A stretch of DNA of 64,000 nucleotides, taken from positions 7,180,001 to 7,244,000 of the forward strand of contig NZ_CP034449.1 in assembly GCF_003952425.1 (NCBI RefSeq), in the 5' to 3' direction. The notes beneath the pieces were generated by a model that saw only the letters and a program-made list of their open reading frames with translations, did not search any database and had not been told where the DNA came from. The position numbers and the translations under genes are program-made. The DNA comes from Mesorhizobium sp. M2A.F.Ca.ET.046.03.2.1. GTDB lineage: Bacteria > Pseudomonadota > Alphaproteobacteria > Rhizobiales > Rhizobiaceae. Shown here one piece after another: positions 49,357 through 58,729 of the stretch (positions within the stretch are counted from its first letter, which is position 1; each line of letters starts with the position of its first letter).

Positions 49357-50000
49357 GAAGCCGAGGGCTGCGCGAACTTAGCCACCATTGTCTCCGCCAC
49401 CGTCTTCAAATGATCCGCAGTCGAAAAACCCGAGATCGCCTTGCGCGGCTTCAGATCGTGGTCGCCGTCCTCCAGCCAAATCATCTCTATCGCCGAGGAA
49501 AGGCCGTAGGTCGCGACCTCCTCCTTGGCGCCGAACTCATCGCGCGTGCCTTGGAAGATCAGTGCCGGCGTCTTCAGGTCAAGGAGATGCTTTGTCCGCA
49601 ACTGCTCCGGCTTGCCTGGCGGATGGAACGGGTAGCCGAGGCAGGCGAGACCAACGATTTCGCCTTTTTCAAACATCTCGTCGGCGACCATCGAGGCGAC
49701 GCGGCCGCCCATCGACTTGCCGCCGATGATCAGCTTGCCGGTCACGCCTTTGGCGCGCAGATCGGCGATCGCCTTCACATATTCCGGGTTGACCGTCTCG
49801 GCGCGCGGCGGCGGCTTGCGGTGGCCATAGCGGCGCGCGGCCATATAGTGGAACTCGAAGCGCGCGACCTGGAAGCCGGCCGCCGCGAGCGCCTTGGCGG
49901 TGGCGGTCATCGAAGGCGAGTCCATCGACGCGCCGGCGCCATGGGCGAGCAGGATGGTGACGGGAGCAGTGTCGAAGCCGTCGAAGAGGAAGTGGGTCAT
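49347..50000 (-). CDS. Alpha/beta hydrolase (TEX30/KANL3-like)
   Basis: 217 aa from ATG 50000 (MTHFLFDGFDTAPVTILLAH). The motifs HGAGASMDSP, the nucleophile elbow GGKSMGGRVASM, LIFQGTRDEFG and DGDHDLKPRK give Ser, Asp and His of the triad, the pattern of the dienelactone-hydrolase-like TEX30 family. Substrate unknown. Its stop codon lies within the dispersed repeat. Confidence 0.88.
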   Translation of the reverse strand: MTHFLFDGFDTAPVTILLAHGAGASMDSPSMTATAKALAAAGFQVARFEFHYMAARRYGHRKPPPRAETVNPEYVKAIADLRAKGVTGKLIIGGKSMGGRVASMVADEMFEKGEIVGLACLGYPFHPPGKPEQLRTKHLLDLKTPALIFQGTRDEFGAKEEVATYGLSSAIEMIWLEDGDHDLKPRKAISGFSTADHLKTVAETMVAKFAQPSASSS

Positions 50001-50016
50001 GGATGCGCCAACCTCG

Positions 50017-50238
50017 CCTTCTCCCCTTGTGGGAGAAGGTGGCCGAGCGAAGCTCGGACGGATGAGGGGTGCTCCAGCTTGGCGGATACGTCCGCCAATA
50101 TCCTTACTTGCGACAAGGTCACCAGCGCCTCATTCCTTCCAACACCCCTCATCCGTCTCGGCGCTGCGCGCCGATCCACCGCCCGGGGGCGAGCCACGGG
50201 TCTCGCCCCGTCCTTCGGACCCCACAGGGGGAGAAGGA
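50017..50238. repeat. Dispersed palindrome (gagaagg family), enlarged
   Basis: Arms CCTTCTCCCCTTGTGG... and ...CAGGGGGAGAAGG with a larger, partly different centre including a GGATGAGGGGTG/CACCCCTCATCC pair. Longer than the other copies, perhaps two nested copies. Confidence 0.75.
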
Positions 50239-50245
50239 AGAAGCG

Positions 50246-51355
50246 CTACCCCGCCGTGCGCGCCATGTGCAAATCCACGAACTGGATTCCCTTCTGCGCA
50301 GTCCGCGCCCATTCGGACTCCGAGTCCAGCTCCAGATAGCGCACCCACAGCCGCCGCGCCTCCGTCAGATCGCCCGCGTCGAACTCCAGCCGCGCCAGGT
50401 TGAACACCGGGTCGGCATAGGTCTTGTCGAGGGCGATCGCCTTCTGCAGGTGCCGCCTTGCCGACGCCACCTTGCCCCCGTCGCTCATCAGCCCGGCGAG
50501 GTTGAACCAGGCTTCGACGAAACCGGGGTCGAGCTTGATCGCCCGGGCATAGTCATGCGCCGCTTCGGCGATCCGGCCGGCGCCGCGCAGGCAGTTGGCG
50601 CGGTTGAAGGCGGCGATGGCGTCCTTCGGGTCGATCGCCAGGCAGCGCTGGTAGAGCGCGGCCGCATCGTCATGGCGCTCTTCTTCTTCCGCCATCTCGG
50701 CCTCGGTGAAGAGCTCTTCCAGCGTGTCGTCTTCCGGCGAGCCGAGGTCGAACAGCAACTGGCCGTCGAGCTCGCTCGTCCCATCCTCGAGATAAATCGC
50801 GTCCCGTCGGCCGTGCTGCGAGCCGAGATTGAGCGATTTTGCCGTGAGCGATGCGACCGGGCCGGAACGGTGCACCGATCGCGCGATCGCGCCCCAGGTG
50901 GCGCCGCTGGCGATCAGCCCGGCATATTTGCGAGCCAGGATCAGGTCGCGGAAGGAATAAGGCTCGCCGTCATGCTCGAAAGCGTCGAACAGCGAGAGCA
51001 TGTCGAGATCGCCGCCCGCAAGCCGCGACTGGTCGATCAGCGATTGCCGGGACAGCGACGAGGCGTCGGGCGCCTTCATCAGGCCGAGCAGGCGCAGGAA
51101 ACCGTTCTCGCTGATGAGTTGCCGGCCAGCTTCGCGTTCGGCCTTGGCGCGGCGCTCGATCTCGGCGTCGCCGGATTTCGCCTTGGCCAGAAGCGCGCGA
51201 CCGAACACGACATGAGTGGTGCGGCGGGTGACGCCGCGCCTCAGCTCCGCATGGCGGCGCTCGACCTCGCGCGCGGCGAGCCGCAGCGGAAAGGCGGCCA
51301 GCGCGCCGACGACGCCGAAGACGGCGCCTGGAACGATCACCGGCCCTCCCGTCAC
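50246..51355 (-). CDS. Tetratricopeptide repeat protein coupled to ku
   Basis: 369 aa starting at GTG 51355, overlapping the ku stop (GTGA). Residues 1-200 contain a hydrophobic start and a helical region with a putative helix-turn-helix-like segment (SLSRQSLIDQSRLAGG; FRDLILARKYAGLIASGATW). TPR units follow from about 235 (HDDAAALYQRCLAIDPKDAI, IAEAAHDYARAIKLDPGFVE, VASARRHLQKAIALDKTYAD, DLTEARRLWVRYLELDSES). Likely a protein-interaction partner made with Ku. Confidence 0.85.
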   Translation of the reverse strand: MTGGPVIVPGAVFGVVGALAAFPLRLAAREVERRHAELRRGVTRRTTHVVFGRALLAKAKSGDAEIERRAKAEREAGRQLISENGFLRLLGLMKAPDASSLSRQSLIDQSRLAGGDLDMLSLFDAFEHDGEPYSFRDLILARKYAGLIASGATWGAIARSVHRSGPVASLTAKSLNLGSQHGRRDAIYLEDGTSELDGQLLFDLGSPEDDTLEELFTEAEMAEEEERHDDAAALYQRCLAIDPKDAIAAFNRANCLRGAGRIAEAAHDYARAIKLDPGFVEAWFNLAGLMSDGGKVASARRHLQKAIALDKTYADPVFNLARLEFDAGDLTEARRLWVRYLELDSESEWARTAQKGIQFVDLHMARTAG

Positions 51356-52260
51356 TTCTTGCTCTTGCCGACGGCCTTCAACAGGTTCGCCTTCAGCGGG
51401 TTCTCAGGTGCACCGCCGGCAGCCGTCTTACTGGCGGGCTTTGCGGGCGCTTCCTCGGCCTTGCTCTTCGACTTGGCCGGGGGCTTGGCCTGCTGCGACA
51501 GGCTGGCCTTCAGCGCATCCATGAGGTTGATGACATTGCCGCGCTCGGGCGCCGCCGCAATGATCGGCTTGTGGCCCTTCAGCTTCTCGCGGATCATCGC
51601 CATCAGCGCCACCTCGTAGCGATCCTCATAGTTCTTCGGATCGAAGTGGGTTTGCTTCTGCTTGATCAGCGCCATGGCAAGCTCCAGCATTTCCGGATCC
51701 GGCTTGCCGGCCGGGATGTTGCCGAAATATTCAGCCGTGCCGCGCACTTCGTTGGGGTTCCTCAAGGTACAGACGAACATGCCGTTCTTGCGCGCGCCGA
51801 TGGTCACCACGCGCTCGCGGCTGGAGAGGACCAGCCGCGCAATCGCCAGCTTGCCGGATTTGCGCATGGCTTCGCGCAGCACCGCGAAGGTTTCTTCCGC
51901 CATGGCGCCGTCGGGCGCGAGATAATAGGGCGAGTCCTGGTAAATGACATCGACCTCGCCCTCATCGACGAAGGCCTCGATGTTCATCGTGTGATTGGAT
52001 TCGATCCGGACCGCGTCGAGATCGGCGTCGTCGATGATGATGTACTGCTTGTCCTCATATTCGTAGCCCCGCACCAGATCCGACCGCTCGACCAGGCCAA
52101 GCTCGGGATCTACCGGCTTCATGTTGATGCGGTTGTGCGTCTTCTTATGCAGCTGATTGAACGAGATGCGCTCGCTCGCGCTGGTGGCCGGGTAAAGCCG
52201 GACCGGACAGCTGACGAGGCTGAGCTTGAGGTAACCTTTCCAACTTGCCCTGGGCGCCAT
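51352..52260 (-). CDS. ku: Bacterial Ku protein
   Basis: 302 aa. Core Ku fold: WKGYLKLSLVSCPVRLYPAT, HKKTHNRINMKPVDPELGLV, QYIIIDDADLDAVRIESNHT, YLAPDGAMAEETFAVLREAM. The C-terminus after residue 240 is a Lys/Ala-rich tail (KSKSKAEEAPAKPASK...) of the type that binds DNA ends and recruits LigD. Dimer, role in non-homologous end joining. Starts ATG 52260; coupled to the TPR gene downstream; ligD lies on the same strand 850 bases upstream. Confidence 0.95.
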   Translation of the reverse strand: MAPRASWKGYLKLSLVSCPVRLYPATSASERISFNQLHKKTHNRINMKPVDPELGLVERSDLVRGYEYEDKQYIIIDDADLDAVRIESNHTMNIEAFVDEGEVDVIYQDSPYYLAPDGAMAEETFAVLREAMRKSGKLAIARLVLSSRERVVTIGARKNGMFVCTLRNPNEVRGTAEYFGNIPAGKPDPEMLELAMALIKQKQTHFDPKNYEDRYEVALMAMIREKLKGHKPIIAAAPERGNVINLMDALKASLSQQAKPPAKSKSKAEEAPAKPASKTAAGGAPENPLKANLLKAVGKSKK

Positions 52261-52599
52261 GATGAACTCCTACGCGGCCATGCACTGACACTATGTTGGA
52301 GCATGGTCCTGTCGCGATCATGCTCTTGCAGCGCTTCGTCCGTAGGACGATTGAGGCTGCGGAAATCCTACACCGACCCGTGATGGTACTGCCGAATTCC
52401 TAGCGAAGTGTTTTCTGAGGCCGGTTGGCGCGGAGGATAGTTCAAATTGTAGGAAGCGTCGATGGAGTGGATTGAGACGCTGGAGATTAGCCGAAGCCCC
52501 GAAGCTTCGTCATCCTAGGGCGAAGCAAGGAGCGAAGCGACGCGCGCAGACCCTAGGATCCATGCCGTGACATGCGAGCGCCGCGACGGTGCAGATCGC
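52261..52599. other. Upstream region of ku and left arm of the GIY-YIG element
   Basis: No gene is supported. Carries the ku promoter region and, from 52506, the left repeat arm of the GIY-YIG element. Confidence 0.45.
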
Positions 52600-53012
52600 T
52601 TACCAGCCCGCCCCGCGAAAGAGCTCGGACCATTCTGGATTGGTCTTCTCGATCAGTTCGATCTTCCATTTTCGTGGCCAGCGCTTGAGCGATTTCTCGC
52701 GCTGTATGGCATCGGCGATATTGAAGTATTCCTCGTACCAGACTAGACGTTGCACGCCGTAGCGGCTGGTGAAACGCGAGCCTTGGCCGTTCTTGTGCTC
52801 GGGCATCCGACGCGCGAGGTCGTTGGTGACACCGATGTAGATCGTGCCGCCTTTCTGGCTCGCGGTCATATACACGTAACCTGTCATCGAGCGATTCTAA
52901 TTGCCGCTGGTTCTGGTGGCTATTCTTCTGGACGCGCCTAAGGCCAATGTCACGGCATGGATCCTAGGGTCTGCGCGCGTCGCTTCGCTCCTTGCTCCGC
53001 CCTAGGATGACG
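52506..53012 (-). mobile_element. GIY-YIG gene bounded by inverted cgtcatcct-family arms
   Basis: Left arm 52506-52573 (CGTCATCCTAGGGCGAAGC... to GGATCCATGCCGTGAC) and right arm 52945-53012 (GTCACGGCATGGATCC... to AGGATGACG) are inverted, enclosing only the GIY-YIG gene. Elsewhere in the window the same arms occur with a short non-coding middle (31857, 49199). This arrangement suggests a nuclease-bearing element with small derivatives. Confidence 0.55.
52600..52887 (-). CDS. GIY-YIG nuclease superfamily protein (UPF0213 type)
   Basis: 95 aa from ATG 52887. GIY-YIG core with VYMTASQKGGTIYIGVTNDL, conserved Arg/Glu (DLARRMPEHKNG; YFNIADAIQREKSLKRWPRK), and WKIELIEKTNPEW typical of UPF0213. These small nucleases have unclear targets. 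Placed between two inverted repeat arms and between ku and ligD. Confidence 0.9.
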   Translation of the reverse strand: MTGYVYMTASQKGGTIYIGVTNDLARRMPEHKNGQGSRFTSRYGVQRLVWYEEYFNIADAIQREKSLKRWPRKWKIELIEKTNPEWSELFRGAGW

Positions 53013-53106
53013 AAATCCTAGCGCTTGCGCTGCCCTCTCAAGCCGGCGCGGCCCCCTCTCCGGCCGCTACGCGGCCACCTCTCCCCCACTCCGTGGGGGC
53101 GAGGAA

Positions 53107-55599
53107 CTAGCGTTCCACCACCGGCAAATCCCGCGCCGCCTCATCGATCTCAGCCCAGGGATCGCCCGAGGTCTCCAGCAGGCCCGGCAGCGAGGCGTAG
53201 TTCAGGTCCTCCGGCGCGTCGATGGTCTCGAGGTCTGTCCAGCTCACCGGCGTCGAGGCCGGCAGGTTGGTGCGGGCGCGCAGCGAATAGGGAGCGGCGG
53301 AGGTGTGGCCGCGGGCGTTGCGGTGGAAGTCGATGAAGATGCGCTTCTTGCGGTTCTCCTTGCCCATGGTGGTGGTGAAGGTGTCGGGCGCGCTTGCCGC
53401 GAGCAAGGTGGAAATGGCGCTGCTCGCCTGGTGCAGTTTCTTCCAGTTCTGCTTTCGGGTCACCGGCACGGTGATGTGGATGCCCTTGCCGCCGGAGGTC
53501 TTCACGAAGGGCACCAGGCCGAGGCTTTCCAGCCCGCCCTTGATGTGGACCGCCGCCTCGACCACCTCGCGCCACGAAATCCCCTCGCCCGGGTCGAGGT
53601 CGAAGACGATCTGGTCCGGCCTGTCGAGTTTTGTGCGGTGCGTGCCCCAGGTATGGAACTCGACGACGCCGAATTGCGCCAGCGCCAGATAGCCCTTGGC
53701 GTCCTCGACCGAAAGATAGGTTTTCGTCTCGCCTTCCGAATTGACGCTCTCGAACACCGCCACCGAAGGCGGCATGCCGGTGAAGGCGTGGCGCTGGAAG
53801 AAGCAGTCCTGCGGCTTGCCGGTCGGGCACCGCACCAGCGACACCGGCCGGCCGATGATATGCGGCAGCATGAAATCGCCGACCAATGCGTAATAGACGG
53901 CGATGTCGAGTTTTGTCGGCCCGGTCTTGCCGAACAGCCGGCGCTCCGGATTGGTCACCCAGATGGTGGCGAGGTCGGATTCGGCGATCAGCCGCTTGCG
54001 TTTCACCGGCGCCGGCGTGGTCAGCCCGCCGACGTCGCGCAGGCCGCGAAAGACGCCGTGGCGGATCGCATTGTCGGCGGTGCGGTTCGAATAGCGCACG
54101 CGCGCCGACAGCAGCGGCTTCACCCAGTGCATCTCGCGCATGATCTCGCGCGGCACGCCTTCCGGCGGGCTGGCGCCGGCCGTCAGCCGCTCCAGCCTGG
54201 CAAGCAGCTCGGTCGCCATGTCGCGGTCGAAGCCGGTGCCGACCTTGCCGCGATAGTGCAGCTCACCGTTCTCGAACTCGGCCATGCCGAGCGCGGCCAA
54301 CCCTTCGGCACGGTCGGAGACGGTGTAACCGGCGATGACGAAATCATCCGTCTTTTGCGCCTTCACCTTGGTCCAGCTCTTGGCGCGGCCGCTCATGTAG
54401 ATGGCGTCGGCGCGCTTGGAGACGACGCCTTCGAGCCCCAGCTCCGAGGCTTGATCGTAGAGACCCTGCCCGTCGCCCTCGACATGGTCGCTGTACTGGA
54501 TGGCGGCATTGGCGGCTTGGCCGGCGAGGAGCTCGGCAAGCAGCGCCTTACGCTTTATGAGCGGCGCCTTGCGCAGGTCCCAGCCGTCGAGATGCAAAAG
54601 ATCGAAGGCGTAGAAATGCAGCTTTGAACCTGCGCCTTCGGCCAGCGCGTCCTGCAGCAGCGCGAAGCGCGAGATTCCCCTGTCGTCGAGCACCATGATC
54701 TCGCCGTCGATGATCGCCTGGGCGACCGGCAGGCGCGAAAAGGCCTGCGGGAGATCGCCATAGCGCTTCGTCCAGTCGATGCCGCCACGGGTGATCAGCC
54801 GCACCTCGCCATCCGTCACATGCGCCATGGTGCGGTAACCGTCGAATTTGATCTCGTGCAGCCAGAGCTCGCCCGTGTTCTCCGCCGGCCCCTCGCCGCC
54901 CGGCGGATTCGGCACCTGGGTGGCAAGCTGCGGCTCGATGCGGCTCGGCGGCGCGGCCTTGACCGCGCCGGGCAGCGAGCCTGGTTTCAGCGAACCCGGC
55001 TTCGGGGGCAGACGTTCCCGCTTCCTCGGCGGCGCCCCCAGTTCCTCGATCCGGCGGCCGGACTTCACGCTTTCGGGCCGCTCGCTCAGGATGTCGCGTT
55101 TCGCATCGGCAGCGAGGTCGCGCTCCTTGAACAGCAGCCAGTTCTTCTTGCTCTCGTCCTCGCCGGGCTTGGGCTTCAGGCGCGTCAGCATCCAGCCGCC
55201 ATTGAGCTTCTGGCCGGCCAGCCGGAACTTGAAGGCGCCGCTGCGCAGGCTTTTGTCGACATCCTCCATCGGCGCCCAGGTGCCGGTGTCCCAGACGATC
55301 ATCGGCCCGCCGCCATATCCGCCTTCGGGGATGACGCCCTCGAAGTCGATATATTCGATCGGGTGGTCCTCGGTCTCGACGGCAAGCCGCTTGTCGGCCG
55401 GGTTGAGCGAGGGGCCGCGCGGGACAGCCCAGCTCTTCAACACGCCGCCGATTTCGAGGCGCATGTCGTAGTGATCGGCGGTGGCGTGGTGCTTGTGGAC
55501 GACGAAGCGGTTGGAGCCCTCAGAGGCGAGGCCGCCCGCGGGCTCGGGGGTGCGGGAGAATTCGCGCTTGGCGCGGTAGGGTTTGAGGTTGGCGGGCAT
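53107..55599 (-). CDS. ligD: DNA ligase D (3'-phosphoesterase-ligase-primase/polymerase)
   Basis: 830 aa. Order: PE domain 30-160 (HKHHATADHYDMRLEI with the metal-binding His), ATP-dependent ligase from about 245 with AMP-lysine K251 in LHEIKFDGYR, C-terminal ligase OB domain, then POL (primase-like) 555-820 with DLDPGEGISW. Pro/Arg linker 185-225. With Ku it repairs double-strand breaks by end processing, gap filling and ligation. The ku gene is nearby but transcribed separately. Confidence 0.96.
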   Translation of the reverse strand: MPANLKPYRAKREFSRTPEPAGGLASEGSNRFVVHKHHATADHYDMRLEIGGVLKSWAVPRGPSLNPADKRLAVETEDHPIEYIDFEGVIPEGGYGGGPMIVWDTGTWAPMEDVDKSLRSGAFKFRLAGQKLNGGWMLTRLKPKPGEDESKKNWLLFKERDLAADAKRDILSERPESVKSGRRIEELGAPPRKRERLPPKPGSLKPGSLPGAVKAAPPSRIEPQLATQVPNPPGGEGPAENTGELWLHEIKFDGYRTMAHVTDGEVRLITRGGIDWTKRYGDLPQAFSRLPVAQAIIDGEIMVLDDRGISRFALLQDALAEGAGSKLHFYAFDLLHLDGWDLRKAPLIKRKALLAELLAGQAANAAIQYSDHVEGDGQGLYDQASELGLEGVVSKRADAIYMSGRAKSWTKVKAQKTDDFVIAGYTVSDRAEGLAALGMAEFENGELHYRGKVGTGFDRDMATELLARLERLTAGASPPEGVPREIMREMHWVKPLLSARVRYSNRTADNAIRHGVFRGLRDVGGLTTPAPVKRKRLIAESDLATIWVTNPERRLFGKTGPTKLDIAVYYALVGDFMLPHIIGRPVSLVRCPTGKPQDCFFQRHAFTGMPPSVAVFESVNSEGETKTYLSVEDAKGYLALAQFGVVEFHTWGTHRTKLDRPDQIVFDLDPGEGISWREVVEAAVHIKGGLESLGLVPFVKTSGGKGIHITVPVTRKQNWKKLHQASSAISTLLAASAPDTFTTTMGKENRKKRIFIDFHRNARGHTSAAPYSLRARTNLPASTPVSWTDLETIDAPEDLNYASLPGLLETSGDPWAEIDEAARDLPVVER

Positions 55600-55650
55600 G
55601 GATCAGGCGCCGAAGAACGCAATGGAATACGACGAACGCCGAGTTCCTTC

Positions 55651-55810
55651 GCCCCCCTCTCTGTCCTGCCGGACATCTCCCCCTCTAGGGGGGAGATTGG
55701 CAGTTTGAGCGCCGGCACCTCTCTTGCAACGGTGGCGATTGGCGAAACCGGCGGCGACATCTGATCTCCCCCCTTGAGGGGGAGATGTCCGGCAGGACAG
55801 AGAGGGGGGC
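55651..55810. repeat. ctgccgg-family repeat
   Basis: Inverted arms CCCCCTCTCTGTCCTGCCGG and its complement around 55650 and 55790, with an inner GGGGGAG pair. A half copy lies at 45843-45893. Confidence 0.8.
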
Positions 55811-55864
55811 TGTCCCGCCAGCATCTGAGATTTTCCTATAGCGCGGCGGAGCAAAGGAAAGAGA

Positions 55865-56089
55865 TCAATCGTCGATCGCCGGCGTCAGTTCCAGCTCGGC
55901 CGGGGTCAGCCCCTGCCTCAGCTGGCTCAGCCGGAACTCGTCGACCCAATAGGCTTCGCCGTCGACCAGCACGCGAGCGCTGTAAGTGCCGCCGGAAAAG
56001 CGCTGCGCGGTGACATAGACCTTGTGGCGCTCGAGCGCGGACTTCACCGCGGCGCGGCGGGACTTTTCTCTGGAGACGGGACTGGCCAT
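55865..56089 (-). CDS. Hypothetical protein, 74 aa
   Basis: MASPVSREKSRRAAVKSALE starts a basic helix; VYVTAQRFSGGTYSARVLVD and ELELTPAIDD follow. No family is recalled. No strong ribosome site. It lies between the ligD-side repeat and the polysaccharide cluster. Confidence 0.55.
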   Translation of the reverse strand: MASPVSREKSRRAAVKSALERHKVYVTAQRFSGGTYSARVLVDGEAYWVDEFRLSQLRQGLTPAELELTPAIDD

Positions 56090-56185
56090 GGCCTCACTCG
56101 AACACGCTGCCGCCGAAGGATGCGGCTGTCACAAGCATGGCGGAGAGCGGAATGTGAGTCAATTTGGCCAGCGCAGGCCGCCCGC

Positions 56186-57412
56186 TCACCGCCCCGCCCG
56201 CAGCCGCCGCCAGCGCTGCATGAAGTCCTGCGCGAGCTTGAAGAGGCGCGGGTTGTCGCGCACGAAGGCGACGCCCCGACCGCGATACTTGATGGCGCCG
56301 CTCGCGGCCAGGCCCTTCAGCGTGATGCCGTAGCAAAGCTCGGACAGAACCGACTTCACCGCGCCCATATGCTCCTTGTAGCTCTGGTTGCCGACCGACA
56401 GGTCGAAATAGTCGAAGCCCTGCCCGCGGCCCCAGCGGATCAGCTCGCCCATGATGCACAGCCCGGGCGAAACGTTGGGCACCGCGGCCTGGTCGATCGC
56501 GACCAGCAGCGCATGCAGTGTGCCGAGATGGACCGCAAGGTACTGGACCGCGACCATGACGTCGCCGGCGCGCAGGCCGAAGACGCGTACCGAACCGTCC
56601 TTCAGACCGCGCTGCGCCGCGCTTCGGTAGAACTCGGCGACCGGCGGCCGCGCCAGGAGATCGAACCGGCCGAGCTCGCGAAAACGGCTGAGCCGCATTT
56701 CGACCAGCTTGCCGAAAATCGAGTCCACCAACGCCGGCGTGTCGGCTTCCACCAACGCCAGGCCACCATTGCGGTCCAGACGGCGCAGGTCCTTGTTGAG
56801 GGCCTTGACGAAGGACGGACGGCAGATGCGCTTGACGACGGTGTCGGCGTCGCCATCCATGGCGATGCCGTAACGGGAATGGATGGAATCGCGCGCCGGC
56901 GAAAGCAGCGCCAGGGGATTGGCGACGCCGCCGATCTCCTTCGGGATACCGGTGATGTGGATGCGGTCCGCCGGCGGCAGCACGGAAAGCACCGCCGCCC
57001 AGGCGGCCTCGGCGGACTGCCTTGTCCAGGGCGTGGCGTCGGCGAGCAAGGGTGCCGCGTAGTCGCAGACCCCGCAGCTCAACCACTCGACCACCCAATG
57101 GCCGAACGCGCGGCGCCGCATTAGCGGCACGAGCATGACCGGTTCGGCCGTCGCGGCGTCCCGCAATTCGACGATGGCCAGTTCGGCTTTCGGGGGCATG
57201 AGCCGCTCGACGATCCCCTCGGCCCAGGCGAAATGCTGGTGGCCGGTGCACACGCCGGTCGTCTCGAGACGCAGCCAGAGCGGCTTGGCCGTTTCGAGGC
57301 TGGTGTGCAACTGCGCCACGTAAGCGATGCCAGCGGCGCCGGCGTGCGGCGCGGCCTCGCCCTCGGCCAGGCCGGTCGTCATCGCGGCCATCGGCATTGC
57401 CTGGCTTGCCAC
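56186..57412 (-). CDS. BioF2-like acetyltransferase (CelD/BcsL family)
   Basis: 408 aa from ATG 57412. GNAT fold resembling the BioF2-like acyltransferase domain (PF13480): VADPFFDS-type motifs are represented by RLSRFRELGRFDLLARP and RVFGLRAGDVMVAVQYLAVH, then LGTLHALLVAIDQ and GLCIMGELIRWGRGQGFDYF with DLSVGNQSYKEH. Such enzymes acylate exopolysaccharide or cellulose. Located directly downstream of the flippase and glycosyltransferase genes, same strand. Confidence 0.85.
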   Translation of the reverse strand: MASQAMPMAAMTTGLAEGEAAPHAGAAGIAYVAQLHTSLETAKPLWLRLETTGVCTGHQHFAWAEGIVERLMPPKAELAIVELRDAATAEPVMLVPLMRRRAFGHWVVEWLSCGVCDYAAPLLADATPWTRQSAEAAWAAVLSVLPPADRIHITGIPKEIGGVANPLALLSPARDSIHSRYGIAMDGDADTVVKRICRPSFVKALNKDLRRLDRNGGLALVEADTPALVDSIFGKLVEMRLSRFRELGRFDLLARPPVAEFYRSAAQRGLKDGSVRVFGLRAGDVMVAVQYLAVHLGTLHALLVAIDQAAVPNVSPGLCIMGELIRWGRGQGFDYFDLSVGNQSYKEHMGAVKSVLSELCYGITLKGLAASGAIKYRGRGVAFVRDNPRLFKLAQDFMQRWRRLRAGR

Positions 57413-57421
57413 ATCATTCTC

Positions 57422-58729
57422 CTATCGTCTCTGCACGGCGAGCGTCGCCGCGCGGCGCCAGGCGCCGACCATCGTGGGGCGCTGCTCGTTGGGGTGCTTG
57501 AGGTTCCACATGCGGTTGGCCGTGAAATACCATGAGGCCACCAGCACGAAGGTCTCCGACACCGCGGCGCCGGCCAGCGCCCATGTCGACGGCGCGACGG
57601 CCAGCAGGATGCCGATCGTCGCCAGCCCGACGATCGCGCCGGCCATGGTGATGAAGGCGACGATGCGGAAATCGCCCAGAATCTCGAGGACCACGCGCGG
57701 CATCACATAGGCCATGATCGGCACGAAGTTGGCGATGGCGAAGAGCCCGATCAGGCCGACCGAGGCATGCTGCAGAGCCTGCGATTTGATCATCGGCAGG
57801 ATGAACAGGACGCCGCAGCCATAGGCCAGGCTGCCGCAACCCATGACAAGCGCCCAGATCTTGGCCTGCGTCCAGACGCGGTCGAACTCCTTGTTGCGCA
57901 CCAGCTTTGCAAGTTCCGGCTGCAGCATGTTCGAGAAGGCTAGACTGGAGATGCGCAGCGGCGCGAACAGCACCAGCACCGCCGCCAGCGGGGCGTAGGC
58001 GGCAGGCCCGGCGATGCCCGCGACCAGCAGCGCCAGGGATTGCCCCTGGATGTTGGTGGTGGTGGCGCTGAAGCCCGACCAGCAGAGCTGCGGCCAGAGC
58101 TTTGCATAGCGCCGCCAGGTCGGCGCGCGAAACGAGACGCGCAGCCTGCGGCGCGCCAGTTTCACCAGCACCGCGATGCCGACGATATTGGCCGCGGCAA
58201 GTGCGTAGAAAGTGGTCTGAAGCGCGTTGGCGAAGAACCAGATCGCCGCTGCCGCCAGCACTATGCCCGCGATCGTGAATGCGGCGTCGCTGATGGAGAC
58301 GACGAGTTGCATGCGGCGCGCGAAGAATGCCGTACGCATATGGCTGCGCAGCGACCAGGCGCAGACGAAGCAGGCGGCGCCGATGCCGCTCGGGTCGCCC
58401 AAGAGGCGCATCAGCAGCCCCGTGCCCAGCCCCATCAGCAGCGCCACCACCAGCGCCGCCGATCCGAAGGTCATGTCATACGCGTCGACGCCGGCGCTGT
58501 TGGTGCTCTTGCCCATCCATATTGCGGCCGGAACGGCGGTGAGCGAGCGGATATAGGACAGGCCGACGCCGCCCATCACCATGGCCAGCGCGAAGAGGCC
58601 GTAACCTTCGGCCGACAGAAGATGCAGCAACGCGATGTTGAGGGCGAAATGGAAGCCGCTCTGCATCGCCTCGCCGCCGATCATCAGCATGAGGCGCCGC
58701 ACCAGATGGGCCGGGAAGGTGAACTTCAC
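57422..58729 (-). CDS. Polysaccharide flippase-like membrane protein
   Basis: 435 aa, about 12 membrane spans. Family indicators of MATE/Wzx-like exporters: GLFALAMVMGGVGLSYIRSL, LPRVVLEILGDFR region and an extended C-terminal hydrophilic tail. It starts inside the stop of the glycosyltransferase gene (ATGA overlap at 58726-58729) and is followed by the acetyltransferase. It would flip a lipid-linked oligosaccharide across the inner membrane. Confidence 0.82.
   Translation of the reverse strand: MKFTFPAHLVRRLMLMIGGEAMQSGFHFALNIALLHLLSAEGYGLFALAMVMGGVGLSYIRSLTAVPAAIWMGKSTNSAGVDAYDMTFGSAALVVALLMGLGTGLLMRLLGDPSGIGAACFVCAWSLRSHMRTAFFARRMQLVVSISDAAFTIAGIVLAAAAIWFFANALQTTFYALAAANIVGIAVLVKLARRRLRVSFRAPTWRRYAKLWPQLCWSGFSATTTNIQGQSLALLVAGIAGPAAYAPLAAVLVLFAPLRISSLAFSNMLQPELAKLVRNKEFDRVWTQAKIWALVMGCGSLAYGCGVLFILPMIKSQALQHASVGLIGLFAIANFVPIMAYVMPRVVLEILGDFRIVAFITMAGAIVGLATIGILLAVAPSTWALAGAAVSETFVLVASWYFTANRMWNLKHPNEQRPTMVGAWRRAATLAVQRR

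Noticed and set aside
50069..51619. 516-aa plus-strand frame over the TPR and ku genes
   Set aside because: Antisense shadow; Arg/Gln-rich and without any domain.
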